DNA of 64,000 bases from Comamonadaceae bacterium. Lineage in GTDB: Bacteria; Pseudomonadota; Gammaproteobacteria; Burkholderiales; Burkholderiaceae_C. The notes beneath the pieces were generated by a model, which was given only the letters and a program-made list of their open reading frames with translations, was not told the DNA's origin and did not search any database. Shown here piece after piece: positions 40,285 to 48,884 of the stretch. Location: NCBI GenBank assembly GCA_027488215.1, contig JAIYCB010000031.1, forward strand, positions 248,001 through 312,000, written 5' to 3'. Each line of letters opens with the position of its first letter. Positions within the stretch are counted from its first letter, which is position 1. Both the position numbers and the translations under genes were made by a program.

Positions 40285-42465
40285 TCAGTTGGGCAGGTTC
40301 AGCGCCTGAAGGATGTGGTCTTGCGACAAGGGTAGATGGCGAACACGGACCCCCAGGGCATCAAACAAGGCATTGCCCAAGGCGGCAGCGACAGGGCCTT
40401 GCACCGACTCACCGGCCCCCAGCGACGATTGATCAGGCTGATCCAGCACGTGGATGGTCAATTCGGGCACTTCGCTGAAACGCAAGATTGGATAATCGGC
40501 CCAGCTTTGGGTAGTGATGCGGGTTCGGTCAAACTTCACCGACTCTTTCAGAGCCCAGCTCATGCCTTGCAATGCGCCGCCTTCGGTCTGGTTGATCACT
40601 CCGTCCAGATCCACCACACGGCCCACATCGACGGCCACATCGAGCTGCAACACACGCAAGGTTTCGCCGGCCTGAACGCGTGCCAGAACAGCGCACCAAG
40701 CAGAGGTGTTTTTGTATCGCGCCCAGGCCAGGCCATGGCCCTCCCCCTCGACTTTGGGCAGTTGCCACCAAGTGCTGCGATCCACCACGGCATTCAAAAC
40801 GGCGAGGCTTCTAGGGTCCTCCATGTGCAGTTTGCGAAACTGCAAAGGGTCTTGCCCACTGGCATGGGCCAGCTCGTCCATGAAGGACTCGATGGCAAAC
40901 ACATTTGCAAATGCTCCCAGTGCCCGCATGGCCGAGGTTCTAATCGGCATGACCATGAGTCGGTGGTTCACCACATGGGTGTTGTCAAATGAATAAGCTG
41001 GGATCGCATTGCGGTCCGAGCCTCCCCCTGCGGCCAACGGCGGGTTGATGGCCAGGGGCATGGGCTGCCCCTGGGCGCGCTGCGAAGCCCCCAACAAAGT
41101 GGGGACCAGGGAACGACCAGGGCGGGAGCTGTACCCATTGGCCCACAGTTCGTGGTGCCAATGGCTGATGCGCCCTTGCTCGTTTAACCGCGCCCTGAGA
41201 GAGACCAAGTGGGCGCTGCCCAGCGGCGCTTGCGACAACTCGTCAGCGCGTGACCACACGACCCGAACAGGATCACCCGGCTGGGCCATGGCCAGAACAG
41301 CGGCATCAAACGCCACATCGTCGGCACCGTTGTGGCCATAACAACCGGAGCCTTCGACATGCCGCATGACGATGGCCTGTTTGTCCAGACTCAGGGCCTT
41401 GGTGAGGTCATCGCGCAGATTCTGGATGCCTTGACTGTGGGTCCAAACCTGCAAGGTCTGGCCGTCCCATTGGGCCAGCGCGCAGCAAAGACCAATCGAG
41501 GCATGGGCTATGTAGGGCTTGAAGTACTCGCGCGACAGGCTCACCCCGGCATCTTCGGCACCAAGGACTTCCCCTTTTTGGAGGGGATAAGTGGTTTCAT
41601 GCGGCGCATTGCGCAGAAAGTCAGCCAAGTCATGCATCTCGGGCAAGGATGCCGACTCGCTCCAAGCCACGTGCTCTTGCAGCCGGGCCATTGCGGCATC
41701 TGCCTCGCGCTCGGTGGCGGCCACGATGCCGATGAAGCGCCCATCCACCACCAAGTCAATGGAAGACAAATCCAACACATCAACCGGCACGGGTTGATCA
41801 GGATGGACCAATTGGGCGGTCAGCGACGGCGCGCGATGGACCCGCCCATGGCGCATGCCCGGCAACCGCAGATCGTGGATGAAGCGGGGCTGCCCCATGA
41901 TCTTTTCAGGAAGGTCAATTCGACGGACTTTGCCGTGACCGTGCAGCTTGAGCGATTGAATGGGTTTAGGTGTGGACAAGCCCTGGTATTCACGATGCAG
42001 GGAGATTTTTTTGAGCCAATGCCAATAATCGCCCAGCGCCCGCCCTTGGAGATCGGAAAAGCGTCCTTGCTCAACGCACAAGGCTTGTGCGGGCAGGCCA
42101 TGGTGACTGGCCGCTTGCTGAAGGGCCAGAAAACGCACTTCTGCACAAGCGTGGCGAATGGCCGATCCTGAATCCTGCACTGAAATGCTGCTGCTGGTCA
42201 TGCCCTCGTCAGGCCCTTCCAAGGTCGTGGCGCTGACGATGTGCACTTGGTCCAAACTCAGATCCAGTTCATCGGCCGCAATGATGGACAAAGCCGTGAG
42301 AATGCCCTGCCCCAGTTCCACCTTGCCTGTGAACACCCGCACCCGACCAGGCTGAGAAAAATCAAGCCATTGCGCAAGCTGTCGGTTGGTGTGCAAATTA
42401 CCGGGCAGTACCGGACGACCATCGTTTCGGTCAAATGTGAAACCACGAGGCGCCGCAGCAGTCAT
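40285..42465 (-). CDS. Molybdopterin-binding large subunit of a molybdenum hydroxylase (IorB-like)
   Basis: This is the catalytic Mo-MCD subunit of an IorAB-type oxidoreductase. The 726 residues show the KVELGQGILTALSIIAADELD motif, DEGMTSSSISVQDSGSA, the RTSAMRALGAFANVFAIESFMDELA segment and the late GAGESVQGPVAAALGNAL, whose Glu is the proposed catalytic base. No signal peptide is visible, whereas some IorB enzymes are Tat-exported. The start (ATG at 42465) overlaps the stop of the Bug gene by four bases (ATGA). Substrate is not predictable; N-heterocycles and aldehydes are family substrates. Confidence 0.92.
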   Translation of the reverse strand: MTAAAPRGFTFDRNDGRPVLPGNLHTNRQLAQWLDFSQPGRVRVFTGKVELGQGILTALSIIAADELDLSLDQVHIVSATTLEGPDEGMTSSSISVQDSGSAIRHACAEVRFLALQQAASHHGLPAQALCVEQGRFSDLQGRALGDYWHWLKKISLHREYQGLSTPKPIQSLKLHGHGKVRRIDLPEKIMGQPRFIHDLRLPGMRHGRVHRAPSLTAQLVHPDQPVPVDVLDLSSIDLVVDGRFIGIVAATEREADAAMARLQEHVAWSESASLPEMHDLADFLRNAPHETTYPLQKGEVLGAEDAGVSLSREYFKPYIAHASIGLCCALAQWDGQTLQVWTHSQGIQNLRDDLTKALSLDKQAIVMRHVEGSGCYGHNGADDVAFDAAVLAMAQPGDPVRVVWSRADELSQAPLGSAHLVSLRARLNEQGRISHWHHELWANGYSSRPGRSLVPTLLGASQRAQGQPMPLAINPPLAAGGGSDRNAIPAYSFDNTHVVNHRLMVMPIRTSAMRALGAFANVFAIESFMDELAHASGQDPLQFRKLHMEDPRSLAVLNAVVDRSTWWQLPKVEGEGHGLAWARYKNTSAWCAVLARVQAGETLRVLQLDVAVDVGRVVDLDGVINQTEGGALQGMSWALKESVKFDRTRITTQSWADYPILRFSEVPELTIHVLDQPDQSSLGAGESVQGPVAAALGNALFDALGVRVRHLPLSQDHILQALNLPN

Positions 42466-43439
42466 TGGACGCGTCCGATGCGCTGGATGGTGACAGATGT
42501 GCGGGCCAGATCAGCCTTCCAGAAAGCCTCCAGCTCGCTGCCGTCCAAGTAAGCAATCTCTCCGGCCGAGCTTTTACCGACCGTCTCGACAAATTGGTTG
42601 TCTTGAGATGCAACCCTCAAGGCCCTGCGCAGAGTTGCCAAAACATCGGCGGGCGTACCCGAGGGGGCAAACAAACCGGTCCAAGGCACAAAATCAATCG
42701 GAACCCCCAGTTCGGCGAGGGTCGGTACATCCGGTGCCTGCGCCCAGCGCTTGGCACCGTACATGGCCAAATAGCGAAGGCGACCGCTTTGAACGTGAGG
42801 CAAAGCGAGGGTACGAACCGGCACGTTGAAGTCAACTTGTCCCCCCATCAAGGCCGTCAACATGGGCGCGCCGCCCGCATAAGGAATGTGACGTGCCTCG
42901 GTTTGCGTGGCAGCCAGCAGCATCTCGGCGGGAAAATGGCTGATGCCGTAGTTGCCGCTGGACGAATACGTCAAGCCTTTTGGGTTGGCGCGCAGTGCGG
43001 CCGCAAAATCCTGGTAAGTTTTGTAGGGGCTGTCAGCACGCACCACCAAGCTGACCACATCCACCGTGACCCTGGCCACGGGTACGAATTGATCTAGCGT
43101 GAATGGTGCCTTTTGGCCGTTGAGAACGGCCTGTTCAGGAACACTGGCAACACTGGACAGGGTATACATCAAGGTGTAGCCATCTGGATTGGCATTGGCG
43201 ACCGCTGCAGCACCAATGGCACCCGATGCGCCTGGTCGGTTCACGATCAAAACCGGCTGGCCCAAAGCTTTATCAAGAGAGGGCTTGAGCGCACGGGCCG
43301 ATAAATCAGCGATACCGCCAGCAGGAAATGGCACGATCAAGGTGACGGGTTTTTGGGGATACGCCCCCTGCGCCCAAGTTGCCAATGACAACCCGAGGGC
43401 CATCACCATGGAAAGTCCTTTGAAAAATTTCATCAGCAT
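42462..43439 (-). CDS. Bug-family tripartite tricarboxylate receptor in the hydroxylase operon
   Basis: This is a 325-residue periplasmic solute receptor of the Bug family with a clear Sec signal (FFKGLSMVMALGLSLATWAQG) and the motifs PVTLIVPFPAGGIADLSAR, VNRPGASGAIGAAAVANA and ARHIPYAGGAPMLTALMGGQ. An AGGAG site precedes the ATG at 43439; a second ATG stands two codons later. It is the first gene of the operon followed by the molybdenum hydroxylase large subunit, so it may capture that enzyme's substrate. This link is inferred from operon order. Confidence 0.9.
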   Translation of the reverse strand: MLMKFFKGLSMVMALGLSLATWAQGAYPQKPVTLIVPFPAGGIADLSARALKPSLDKALGQPVLIVNRPGASGAIGAAAVANANPDGYTLMYTLSSVASVPEQAVLNGQKAPFTLDQFVPVARVTVDVVSLVVRADSPYKTYQDFAAALRANPKGLTYSSSGNYGISHFPAEMLLAATQTEARHIPYAGGAPMLTALMGGQVDFNVPVRTLALPHVQSGRLRYLAMYGAKRWAQAPDVPTLAELGVPIDFVPWTGLFAPSGTPADVLATLRRALRVASQDNQFVETVGKSSAGEIAYLDGSELEAFWKADLARTSVTIQRIGRVQ

Positions 43440-43588
43440 GACACGTCTCCTGACTCGGTCGAATGAACAAACTTCACCATTAACTCCCTTCGCTCATTAT
43501 TCAGCCAGGTCTATCAGGCAAGTGTCACCTTGGTTTTGCGATACCCCGAGCGCACAACATCTATGATGTGCTGCACACTTGAAACACC

Positions 43589-44182
43589 ATGTCCATCCAT
43601 CACCCCACACCCGACAAAGACGCCATCGCCTTGCTGCCCCCTTTTGAGCGACTGGGACTGGATCGCATCAGCCTCGTCAATACAGGCGCTCAGGCGCAAA
43701 GTGCTTCGGATGCGCTGATGAAAGCGAGTGCCTGGGGTTTTGACACAGAGTCCAAGCCCACTTTCCGTGTGGGTGAAGAGTCTGACGGACCGCATATCCT
43801 GCAGTTGTCCACCGCTGAGCGGGCCTGGGTGTTTCAGTTGCATGAACCAGAATGCCGGGCTGTCGCTGCTCAATTGTTGGCCTGCAGAGGCATTGTCAAA
43901 GCTGGTTTTGGCCTGGGCGATGACCGCAAGCGCATCGTGCACAAGTTAAGCACCGAGCCCCAGGGCATTTTGGAGCTCAACACCATCTTTCGCGAGCGCG
44001 GTTACCGCAAGGACATGGGCGTCAAAGGTGCCGTGGCGGTGTTGTTCAACCAGCGCTTCATCAAGTCGAAAAAAGCCGCCACCAGCAACTGGGCCAACAT
44101 GAAGCTGAGCGAAGCGCAACTGGTGTACGCTGCCAATGACGCTTATGCTGCCATACGGGTCTGGCAGGCGCTGGGGCTTTGA
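43589..44182 (+). CDS. 3'-5' exonuclease, DEDDy family (RNase D-like domain)
   Basis: This is a 197-residue single-domain exonuclease. The DEDDy catalytic residues can be placed at D52 and E54 (GFDTESKPTF), D111 (GFGLGDDRK), Y180 and D184 (YAANDAYAAIRVW). The KKAATSNWANMKLSEAQ stretch is the usual region preceding the Exo III motif. It lacks the HRDC domains of full RNase D. The ATG at 43589 diverges from the Bug-hydroxylase operon across a 149-base gap. Substrate (RNA or DNA) is unknown. Confidence 0.85.
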   Translation: MSIHHPTPDKDAIALLPPFERLGLDRISLVNTGAQAQSASDALMKASAWGFDTESKPTFRVGEESDGPHILQLSTAERAWVFQLHEPECRAVAAQLLACRGIVKAGFGLGDDRKRIVHKLSTEPQGILELNTIFRERGYRKDMGVKGAVAVLFNQRFIKSKKAATSNWANMKLSEAQLVYAANDAYAAIRVWQALGL

Positions 44183-44266
44183 CTCCTTTGTTCACCTGAC
44201 CCGCCTTTGCCATTGGGCAGGTCAGTTGAATCCATGCAAACAGGCCGTCCAGCAATGGTTAAAAAT

Positions 44267-44296
44267 TCAATAAATTAAATTCATTTAATTTGTTGA
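44267..44296. promoter_or_regulatory. 30-base AT-rich inverted repeat
   Basis: AAATTAAAT and ATTTAATTT face each other across a 2-base TC centre. After one mismatch the arms continue with TCAA/TTGA, giving 14-base arms with one mismatch. It lies about 120 bases upstream of the sensor kinase. It could be a regulator-binding site or a terminator for the preceding exonuclease gene; no GC clamp argues for the former. Confidence 0.5.
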
Positions 44297-44416
44297 GTGA
44301 AATTTGTTGCTGCAGGAATGATTCCGAATTGAAGCACCCATGACGCGTGCCGGTGATTTGCATTAACGGCAAATGACATGACCGGTGCCGCCAGCCCTGG
44401 CGGTGACAATACAAAA

Positions 44417-46081
44417 ATGTTCCGAAAACAACTCAGTTGGGTTCTCATTTTTTTAGCCGCCAGCATCGTCTTGCAAGGCGTGGGGGCTGTATTGGCGCTT
44501 CATGAAGCCGAACGGCAGGTGGTGCGCGGTCGCATCGCCAGCGACATCCACCAGGGCTTTGTACAGTTGTCGGCCACCAAACAGCATCTGCGGGCCTGGG
44601 TGACTCAACACAAAATTGGCGCAGGTGGCAACCCGCAAGCCCGCGATGGTTTGCTGCAGGACATGAACAGCACGCTGGCCACCTTGACCCGACTGACGCA
44701 ATCAGCCTCCAGTCTGGGTCTGGACGGCCCGGGAAGCCAAGAACACAGTGCCCGCCTGGAGGCCTTGCGGGTGTTGGGACACAGCGTGCAAAACCTAGGA
44801 GAGATGCTTGGCCAACTCAAAACTTTGCCACCTGACGTGCCCGCGCGCCTGGGCTGGGATACCCTGACCGAAGTGTTTGACCGATCAGAAGGCCGGGATT
44901 TACGGGAACTGATCGCGCAAAGCATCGATCGAGAAAGCCTGGCCATGCAACGCGAGCGCAAAGCCGCAGACACCACGCTCACGCGCATTCGCTGGCTCTG
45001 GATCGGCATGGCCCTGTCACTGGGCATGTTGTCGCTGGGGGCCACGGTGTACTTTGCCAAGGCATTGCGCCGACCCATCGATGAATTGGTCAAGGGCGCT
45101 CACACACTGCGACAAGGCCTCCTCCAACACCGCATCCAGCTGAATGGACAAGACGAGTTTTCTGACGTGGCGCGAAGCATGAATGAGATGGCCACAGCGC
45201 TGGAAAAACACAGCCAACAAGAAGCCGAGCAACGCCATAGGCTGGAGTCCGAAGTGCGAGAACGCACCAGCGCTCTGCACGAAGCCAACCGCTCATTGCA
45301 ACAAACCGATACGCGCCGGCGTCAACTGCTGGCCGACATCAGCCACGAGCTGCGAACGCCCACAACCGCCATCAGGGGCGAAGCAGAAATCACTTTGCGT
45401 GGTGGTGAGCGCAGCGCCCAAGAGTACCGAGAAGCCCTGCAACGCATTGTTTCAACCACCCGCCAGTTGGGCACCGTCATCGACGATTTGCTGGCCATGG
45501 CACGCAGCGACATGGAAACCCTGAGCATCGTGCATCAGGTCGTGGATTTATCCGAACCCCTGGCTGAAGCCTTGTCGCAAGCGAGCGCCCTGGCCGGTGA
45601 AAACCGGGTGCGCATCGAATCGCCCAGCCTGGCCCAAGGCACTTTTTACGTCATGGGCGATGCCCAGCGCCTGAGCCAGTTGCTCTTGCTGCTGCTGGAC
45701 AACGCGGTGCGCTACTCCCTCCCCGGCGGGGTGGTCAGCGTCAGCTGTTCACCCATCCATGAAGACCCGCCCTCGTTCAAGATTCAGGTGCGCGACCAGG
45801 GTATCGGCATACCCGCCGAAGAACTGCACCAGGTGTTTGACCGGCATTTCCGTGGCAGTGCTGCACGTTTGCACCGCGCAGCCGGCAGCGGCTTGGGGCT
45901 ACCGATTGCCAAAGCGCTGGCCTTGGCACATGGCGGCAGCCTGGCACTGCAAAGCCCCGCCGACGAAAACACGGGCGCAGGCACCCGAGTTGAACTCCAC
46001 CTGCCCATGTGGCGCTCGAATGCGATCTGCACCACCGAAAAGGGTGCGGCGCAGGCAGAGCATGGGCGCCCTTCACTTTGA
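44417..46081 (+). CDS. Sensor histidine kinase (HAMP, HisKA, HATPase)
   Basis: This is an inner-membrane sensor of a two-component system. The open frame reaches 44378; ATG at 44417 (MFRKQLSWVLIFLAASIVL) is chosen, but both starts have weak ribosome sites. The domains are a first membrane helix, a periplasmic sensor region of about 150 residues, a second membrane helix (IRWLWIGMALSLGMLSLGATVYF) and HAMP. They are followed by HisKA with the phosphorylated His in LLADISHELRTP (H310 from this start) and HATPase (LLDNAVRYS, RDQGIGIP, GSGLGLPIAKAL). It is 35 bases upstream of the cognate regulator. Signal unknown. Confidence 0.9.
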   Translation: MFRKQLSWVLIFLAASIVLQGVGAVLALHEAERQVVRGRIASDIHQGFVQLSATKQHLRAWVTQHKIGAGGNPQARDGLLQDMNSTLATLTRLTQSASSLGLDGPGSQEHSARLEALRVLGHSVQNLGEMLGQLKTLPPDVPARLGWDTLTEVFDRSEGRDLRELIAQSIDRESLAMQRERKAADTTLTRIRWLWIGMALSLGMLSLGATVYFAKALRRPIDELVKGAHTLRQGLLQHRIQLNGQDEFSDVARSMNEMATALEKHSQQEAEQRHRLESEVRERTSALHEANRSLQQTDTRRRQLLADISHELRTPTTAIRGEAEITLRGGERSAQEYREALQRIVSTTRQLGTVIDDLLAMARSDMETLSIVHQVVDLSEPLAEALSQASALAGENRVRIESPSLAQGTFYVMGDAQRLSQLLLLLLDNAVRYSLPGGVVSVSCSPIHEDPPSFKIQVRDQGIGIPAEELHQVFDRHFRGSAARLHRAAGSGLGLPIAKALALAHGGSLALQSPADENTGAGTRVELHLPMWRSNAICTTEKGAAQAEHGRPSL

Positions 46082-46116
46082 CCACCCACCGATTGCAAAG
46101 CCATCACATCCCAGCC

Positions 46117-46848
46117 ATGAACACCATCCTGATCGAAGATGACCCGCGCATCGCAGATTTTTTACAACGCGGATTGCGCGCCGAAGGCTTAAAGGTACAA
46201 CGCGCTGCCACCGGACCCGAAGGCCTGAGCTTGGTGCAAGACGCCGCTCGCCAAGCGCGTGAAGGTCAGACCAGTACGGTGGTGGTGCTCGATTTGATGT
46301 TGCCAGGCATGAATGGCATGGACATTTGCCAGACACTGCGCAGCCAAGGCGTGACATTTCCCATCTTGATGCTGACCGCGCTGAGCACGCTGGAAGAGCG
46401 CATCGCAGGATTACGCATGGGCGCCGACGACTACCTGTGTAAACCCTTTGAGTTCGAAGAACTTTTAGCCCGACTGGAGGCCTTGGGACGGCGCTCGCAT
46501 GGACTGCAGGCGCTGCGCCCAGCCCACTTGCGCGTGGCTGATGTCGTGCTCGACCGCGAAAGCATGCGGGCCAGTCGGGCGGGTCAGGCACTCAATTTGA
46601 CAGCGCGTGAATTGGCCTTGCTCGAGTTGTTGATGAGCGCACCAGGTCGCCTGTTCAGCCGCGAGCAAATTTTGTCCAGCGTCTGGGGCCTCAACGAAGA
46701 CCCCCTGACCAATGTGGTGGACGTTTACATCCGCCGCCTGAGAAGCAAAATAGACGAGGGTCGAACCGCCCCCCTCATCCAAACCATGCGCGGCCTGGGC
46801 TATCGGCTGGAGGCACCGGACGAGTCCTCACCCAACCCAGCGCACTGA
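46117..46848 (+). CDS. OmpR-type response regulator
   Basis: This is a DNA-binding regulator of 243 residues that pairs with the kinase just upstream. The receiver domain has an acidic pocket (IEDDPRIADF), phosphoacceptor D59 (VVVLDLMLPGMNGMD) and K109 (LCKPFEFEELLARL). The C-terminal winged helix has LTARELALLELLMSAPGRLFSR and VVDVYIRRLRSKID, typical of OmpR/PhoB regulators. The ATG at 46117 is the family-consistent start. The kinase and regulator have no named counterpart that I recognise. The next two genes, both membrane proteins, could be targets. Confidence 0.92.
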   Translation: MNTILIEDDPRIADFLQRGLRAEGLKVQRAATGPEGLSLVQDAARQAREGQTSTVVVLDLMLPGMNGMDICQTLRSQGVTFPILMLTALSTLEERIAGLRMGADDYLCKPFEFEELLARLEALGRRSHGLQALRPAHLRVADVVLDRESMRASRAGQALNLTARELALLELLMSAPGRLFSREQILSSVWGLNEDPLTNVVDVYIRRLRSKIDEGRTAPLIQTMRGLGYRLEAPDESSPNPAH

Positions 46849-46901
46849 AAAAAAGCACTTAATCTCCACGCCTTGGCCACACACAGAATGGATCCCACCT
46901 C

Positions 46902-47297
46902 ATGAAACCCGCACTTTGGTCGGTATTTGGATTGCTCGTGCTTGTTTGGACAGGCCTGATCGGAATCGCTGAACAACTGACGGAATGGCTATTGGCCGCC
47001 ATGGCTTCAGGCCAGGTCGGAGACCTGGCGAATCAAGCCCTGCAATGGCCCGTGCCCGTCTGGTTAAGCCCCTGGGTGGACACGGCCTGGATCAAAACAG
47101 TGCAAGACTCTTCCCTTGGCCTCGTGCAGTGGCTGGGTCAAGTACTGCCAGCGACCAGTCGTTTGATGGACTGGGTGTCCCCACTCATTTGGGCGCTTTT
47201 GGCTTTGGGCTTGGCTTTCTTGCTGGCGCTTGCGGTGGCAGGCCACTGGATGCTGCGACGCCGATCCCGCCATGCGCTGCGCCATGCCCAGTTCTGA
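46902..47297 (+). CDS. Small membrane protein, function unknown
   Basis: I do not recognise this 131-residue protein. It has an N-terminal hydrophobic helix (LWSVFGLLVLVWTGLIGIA) and a strong C-terminal one (SPLIWALLALGLAFLLALAVAGHW) followed by an Arg/His-rich tail, with several Trp residues between. It overlaps the ExoD-like gene that follows by about 14 bases, so they are probably translated together. It lies 53 bases after the response regulator and could belong to the same transcription unit. Confidence 0.75.
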   Translation: MKPALWSVFGLLVLVWTGLIGIAEQLTEWLLAAMASGQVGDLANQALQWPVPVWLSPWVDTAWIKTVQDSSLGLVQWLGQVLPATSRLMDWVSPLIWALLALGLAFLLALAVAGHWMLRRRSRHALRHAQF

Positions 47298-47934
47298 CAA
47301 GCCATTCGACATGCGCAGTCCTTTGGCGCAACGGCTGCGCGATGCGGCCGAGCAACACCGCGCTGCGGACAGTGCAGCGCCCACGAAGCGTCTGGACTTT
47401 TCTCAGCTGATCAACCTGCATGGGGAGTCGTCTGTTGCCGTGCTGCTGATGCTGCTGGCAGTGGTCAGCGTGCTTCCGGTCGCAGGCGCTGGGACCATCA
47501 TGAGCCTGGGCATTTGGGCCATCGCCTGGGCATGGCTGCGCGCGCACAGCAGCGTTCAGCTGCCCACCCGCTTGGGACAGATCAAACTCAGTGCACGCTG
47601 GAGCGGCCGCTGCCTGCAAGGTTTGGCCTGGATTTACGAGCAGAGCAACCGGTTCATGCGTCCGCGCTGGACCTTGTGGTCACACACGGGCACGCGGATG
47701 TGGTGGGGCAGCTGGATCGCCTTGATGGGTCTGGTCATTTTCTTGCCCCTGCCCCTGGGCAATGTGCTGCCTGCTCTGAGCCTGATCCTGCTGAGCCTGG
47801 GATGGATGTTCCGCGATGGCCTGGCTTTGCTGCTGTCATGTGCCACCGGCGCTGCGGCCTTGGCCTATGTGATTTGGCTGTGGGAGTTGGTGAGCAACTC
47901 AGCGCTTGCGGCTTGGACGGCCTTGCCTTGGTAA
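47284..47934 (+). CDS. ExoD family membrane protein
   Basis: The product has about 216 residues from the ATG at 47284; earlier and later ATGs are possible because no ribosome site is clear. It belongs to the ExoD family (named from Rhizobium exopolysaccharide synthesis). A cytoplasmic N-terminus contains FSQLINLHGESSVAVLLMLLAVVSVLPVAGAGTIMSLGI, the region most typical of the family. Further hydrophobic segments follow (WIALMGLVIFLPLPLGNVLPALSLILLSLGWMFRDGLALLL). The biochemical role of ExoD proteins is unknown. Its start overlaps the preceding membrane protein gene. Confidence 0.82.
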   Translation: MPSSDKPFDMRSPLAQRLRDAAEQHRAADSAAPTKRLDFSQLINLHGESSVAVLLMLLAVVSVLPVAGAGTIMSLGIWAIAWAWLRAHSSVQLPTRLGQIKLSARWSGRCLQGLAWIYEQSNRFMRPRWTLWSHTGTRMWWGSWIALMGLVIFLPLPLGNVLPALSLILLSLGWMFRDGLALLLSCATGAAALAYVIWLWELVSNSALAAWTALPW

Positions 47935-48056
47935 TACACGTTGCCCGTCTCATGTGTTGATCCAGACACCATCCTGTTGCACTTGCCGCACAAGTGACAG
48001 GCACACAGGCTCAGGGTGCCTAGAGTACAAGTCAGTTCCACCCGTGAAAGCCTCCC

Positions 48057-48839
48057 ATGTCATCCGCTTCAGCCACAGCCCAAGCCCGATCAACTTCACA
48101 AGACGATCCCGTATGGCAAGCCAAGGTGCACCTGGCCGCCGCTTTGCGTTTGGCGGTGCTGCACGATTTCGACGAGGGCATCGACAACCACTTCACTGTC
48201 GCCGTGCCGGGGCGTGAAGACCAATACCTGATATCGCCCTTTGGCGTGCACTGGTCCGAGGCCCGTGCCAGCACCATGATGGTCTTCAACGAAGCCGGCG
48301 AAACACTGGAGGGCACAGGCGTGGTGGAGTTGTCAGCGCAGTCGATCCACGCCCCGGTGCACCGCCTGACCGGGGCCAAAGTGGTGCTGCACACCCACCA
48401 GCCCTGGGCCTTGGCTTTGAACATGCTCAAGGCCAACCGCTTGTTGCCCGCCACCCAAACCGCTGCCTTTTTTGACGGCGCCATTGCCTACGACGACCAT
48501 TACACCGGGCTGGCAGCAGACTTGTCAGAAGGTGAGCGTTTGTCGCAGCTCATGAGCGGTGGCAAAACCGTGCTCTTCATGAAAAACCATGGCGTGATGA
48601 CGGTTGGCGACACCGTGGCGCAGGCCTACCGACGCTTGTACAAACTCGAGAAAGCTTGTCGCACCCAAGTGCTGGCCATGGGCACAGGCCAGCCCCTGAA
48701 TGTGCTGACCGAATCGGTGATCCAGCGCATCAAAAACCCCAGTCCACAAGACCGTCACCCCCGCAGCGAACGCGAGCGCCTGTTTTTTGAAGCCATGATG
48801 CGCGTGGTCGACCGGGTGAACCCGGGCTATGCCGATTGA
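48057..48839 (+). CDS. Class II aldolase/adducin-like protein
   Basis: The 260-residue protein has the class II aldolase fold, with zinc ligands placed at H112 and H114 (VVLHTHQPWALAL) and H178 (FMKNHGVMT). The region that usually carries the catalytic Glu reads ELSAQSIHAPVH, where Gln (about Q95) stands in the equivalent place. Aldolase activity is therefore uncertain, as in several adducin-type members. The Ala/Ser-rich N-terminus of about 18 residues is likely flexible. It converges on the EamA gene (45-base gap). Substrate unknown. Confidence 0.82.
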   Translation: MSSASATAQARSTSQDDPVWQAKVHLAAALRLAVLHDFDEGIDNHFTVAVPGREDQYLISPFGVHWSEARASTMMVFNEAGETLEGTGVVELSAQSIHAPVHRLTGAKVVLHTHQPWALALNMLKANRLLPATQTAAFFDGAIAYDDHYTGLAADLSEGERLSQLMSGGKTVLFMKNHGVMTVGDTVAQAYRRLYKLEKACRTQVLAMGTGQPLNVLTESVIQRIKNPSPQDRHPRSERERLFFEAMMRVVDRVNPGYAD

Positions 48840-48884
48840 CCCTGTGAACTAACCAGGACGCTGAAGAAGCGCAAGGTGACACCA

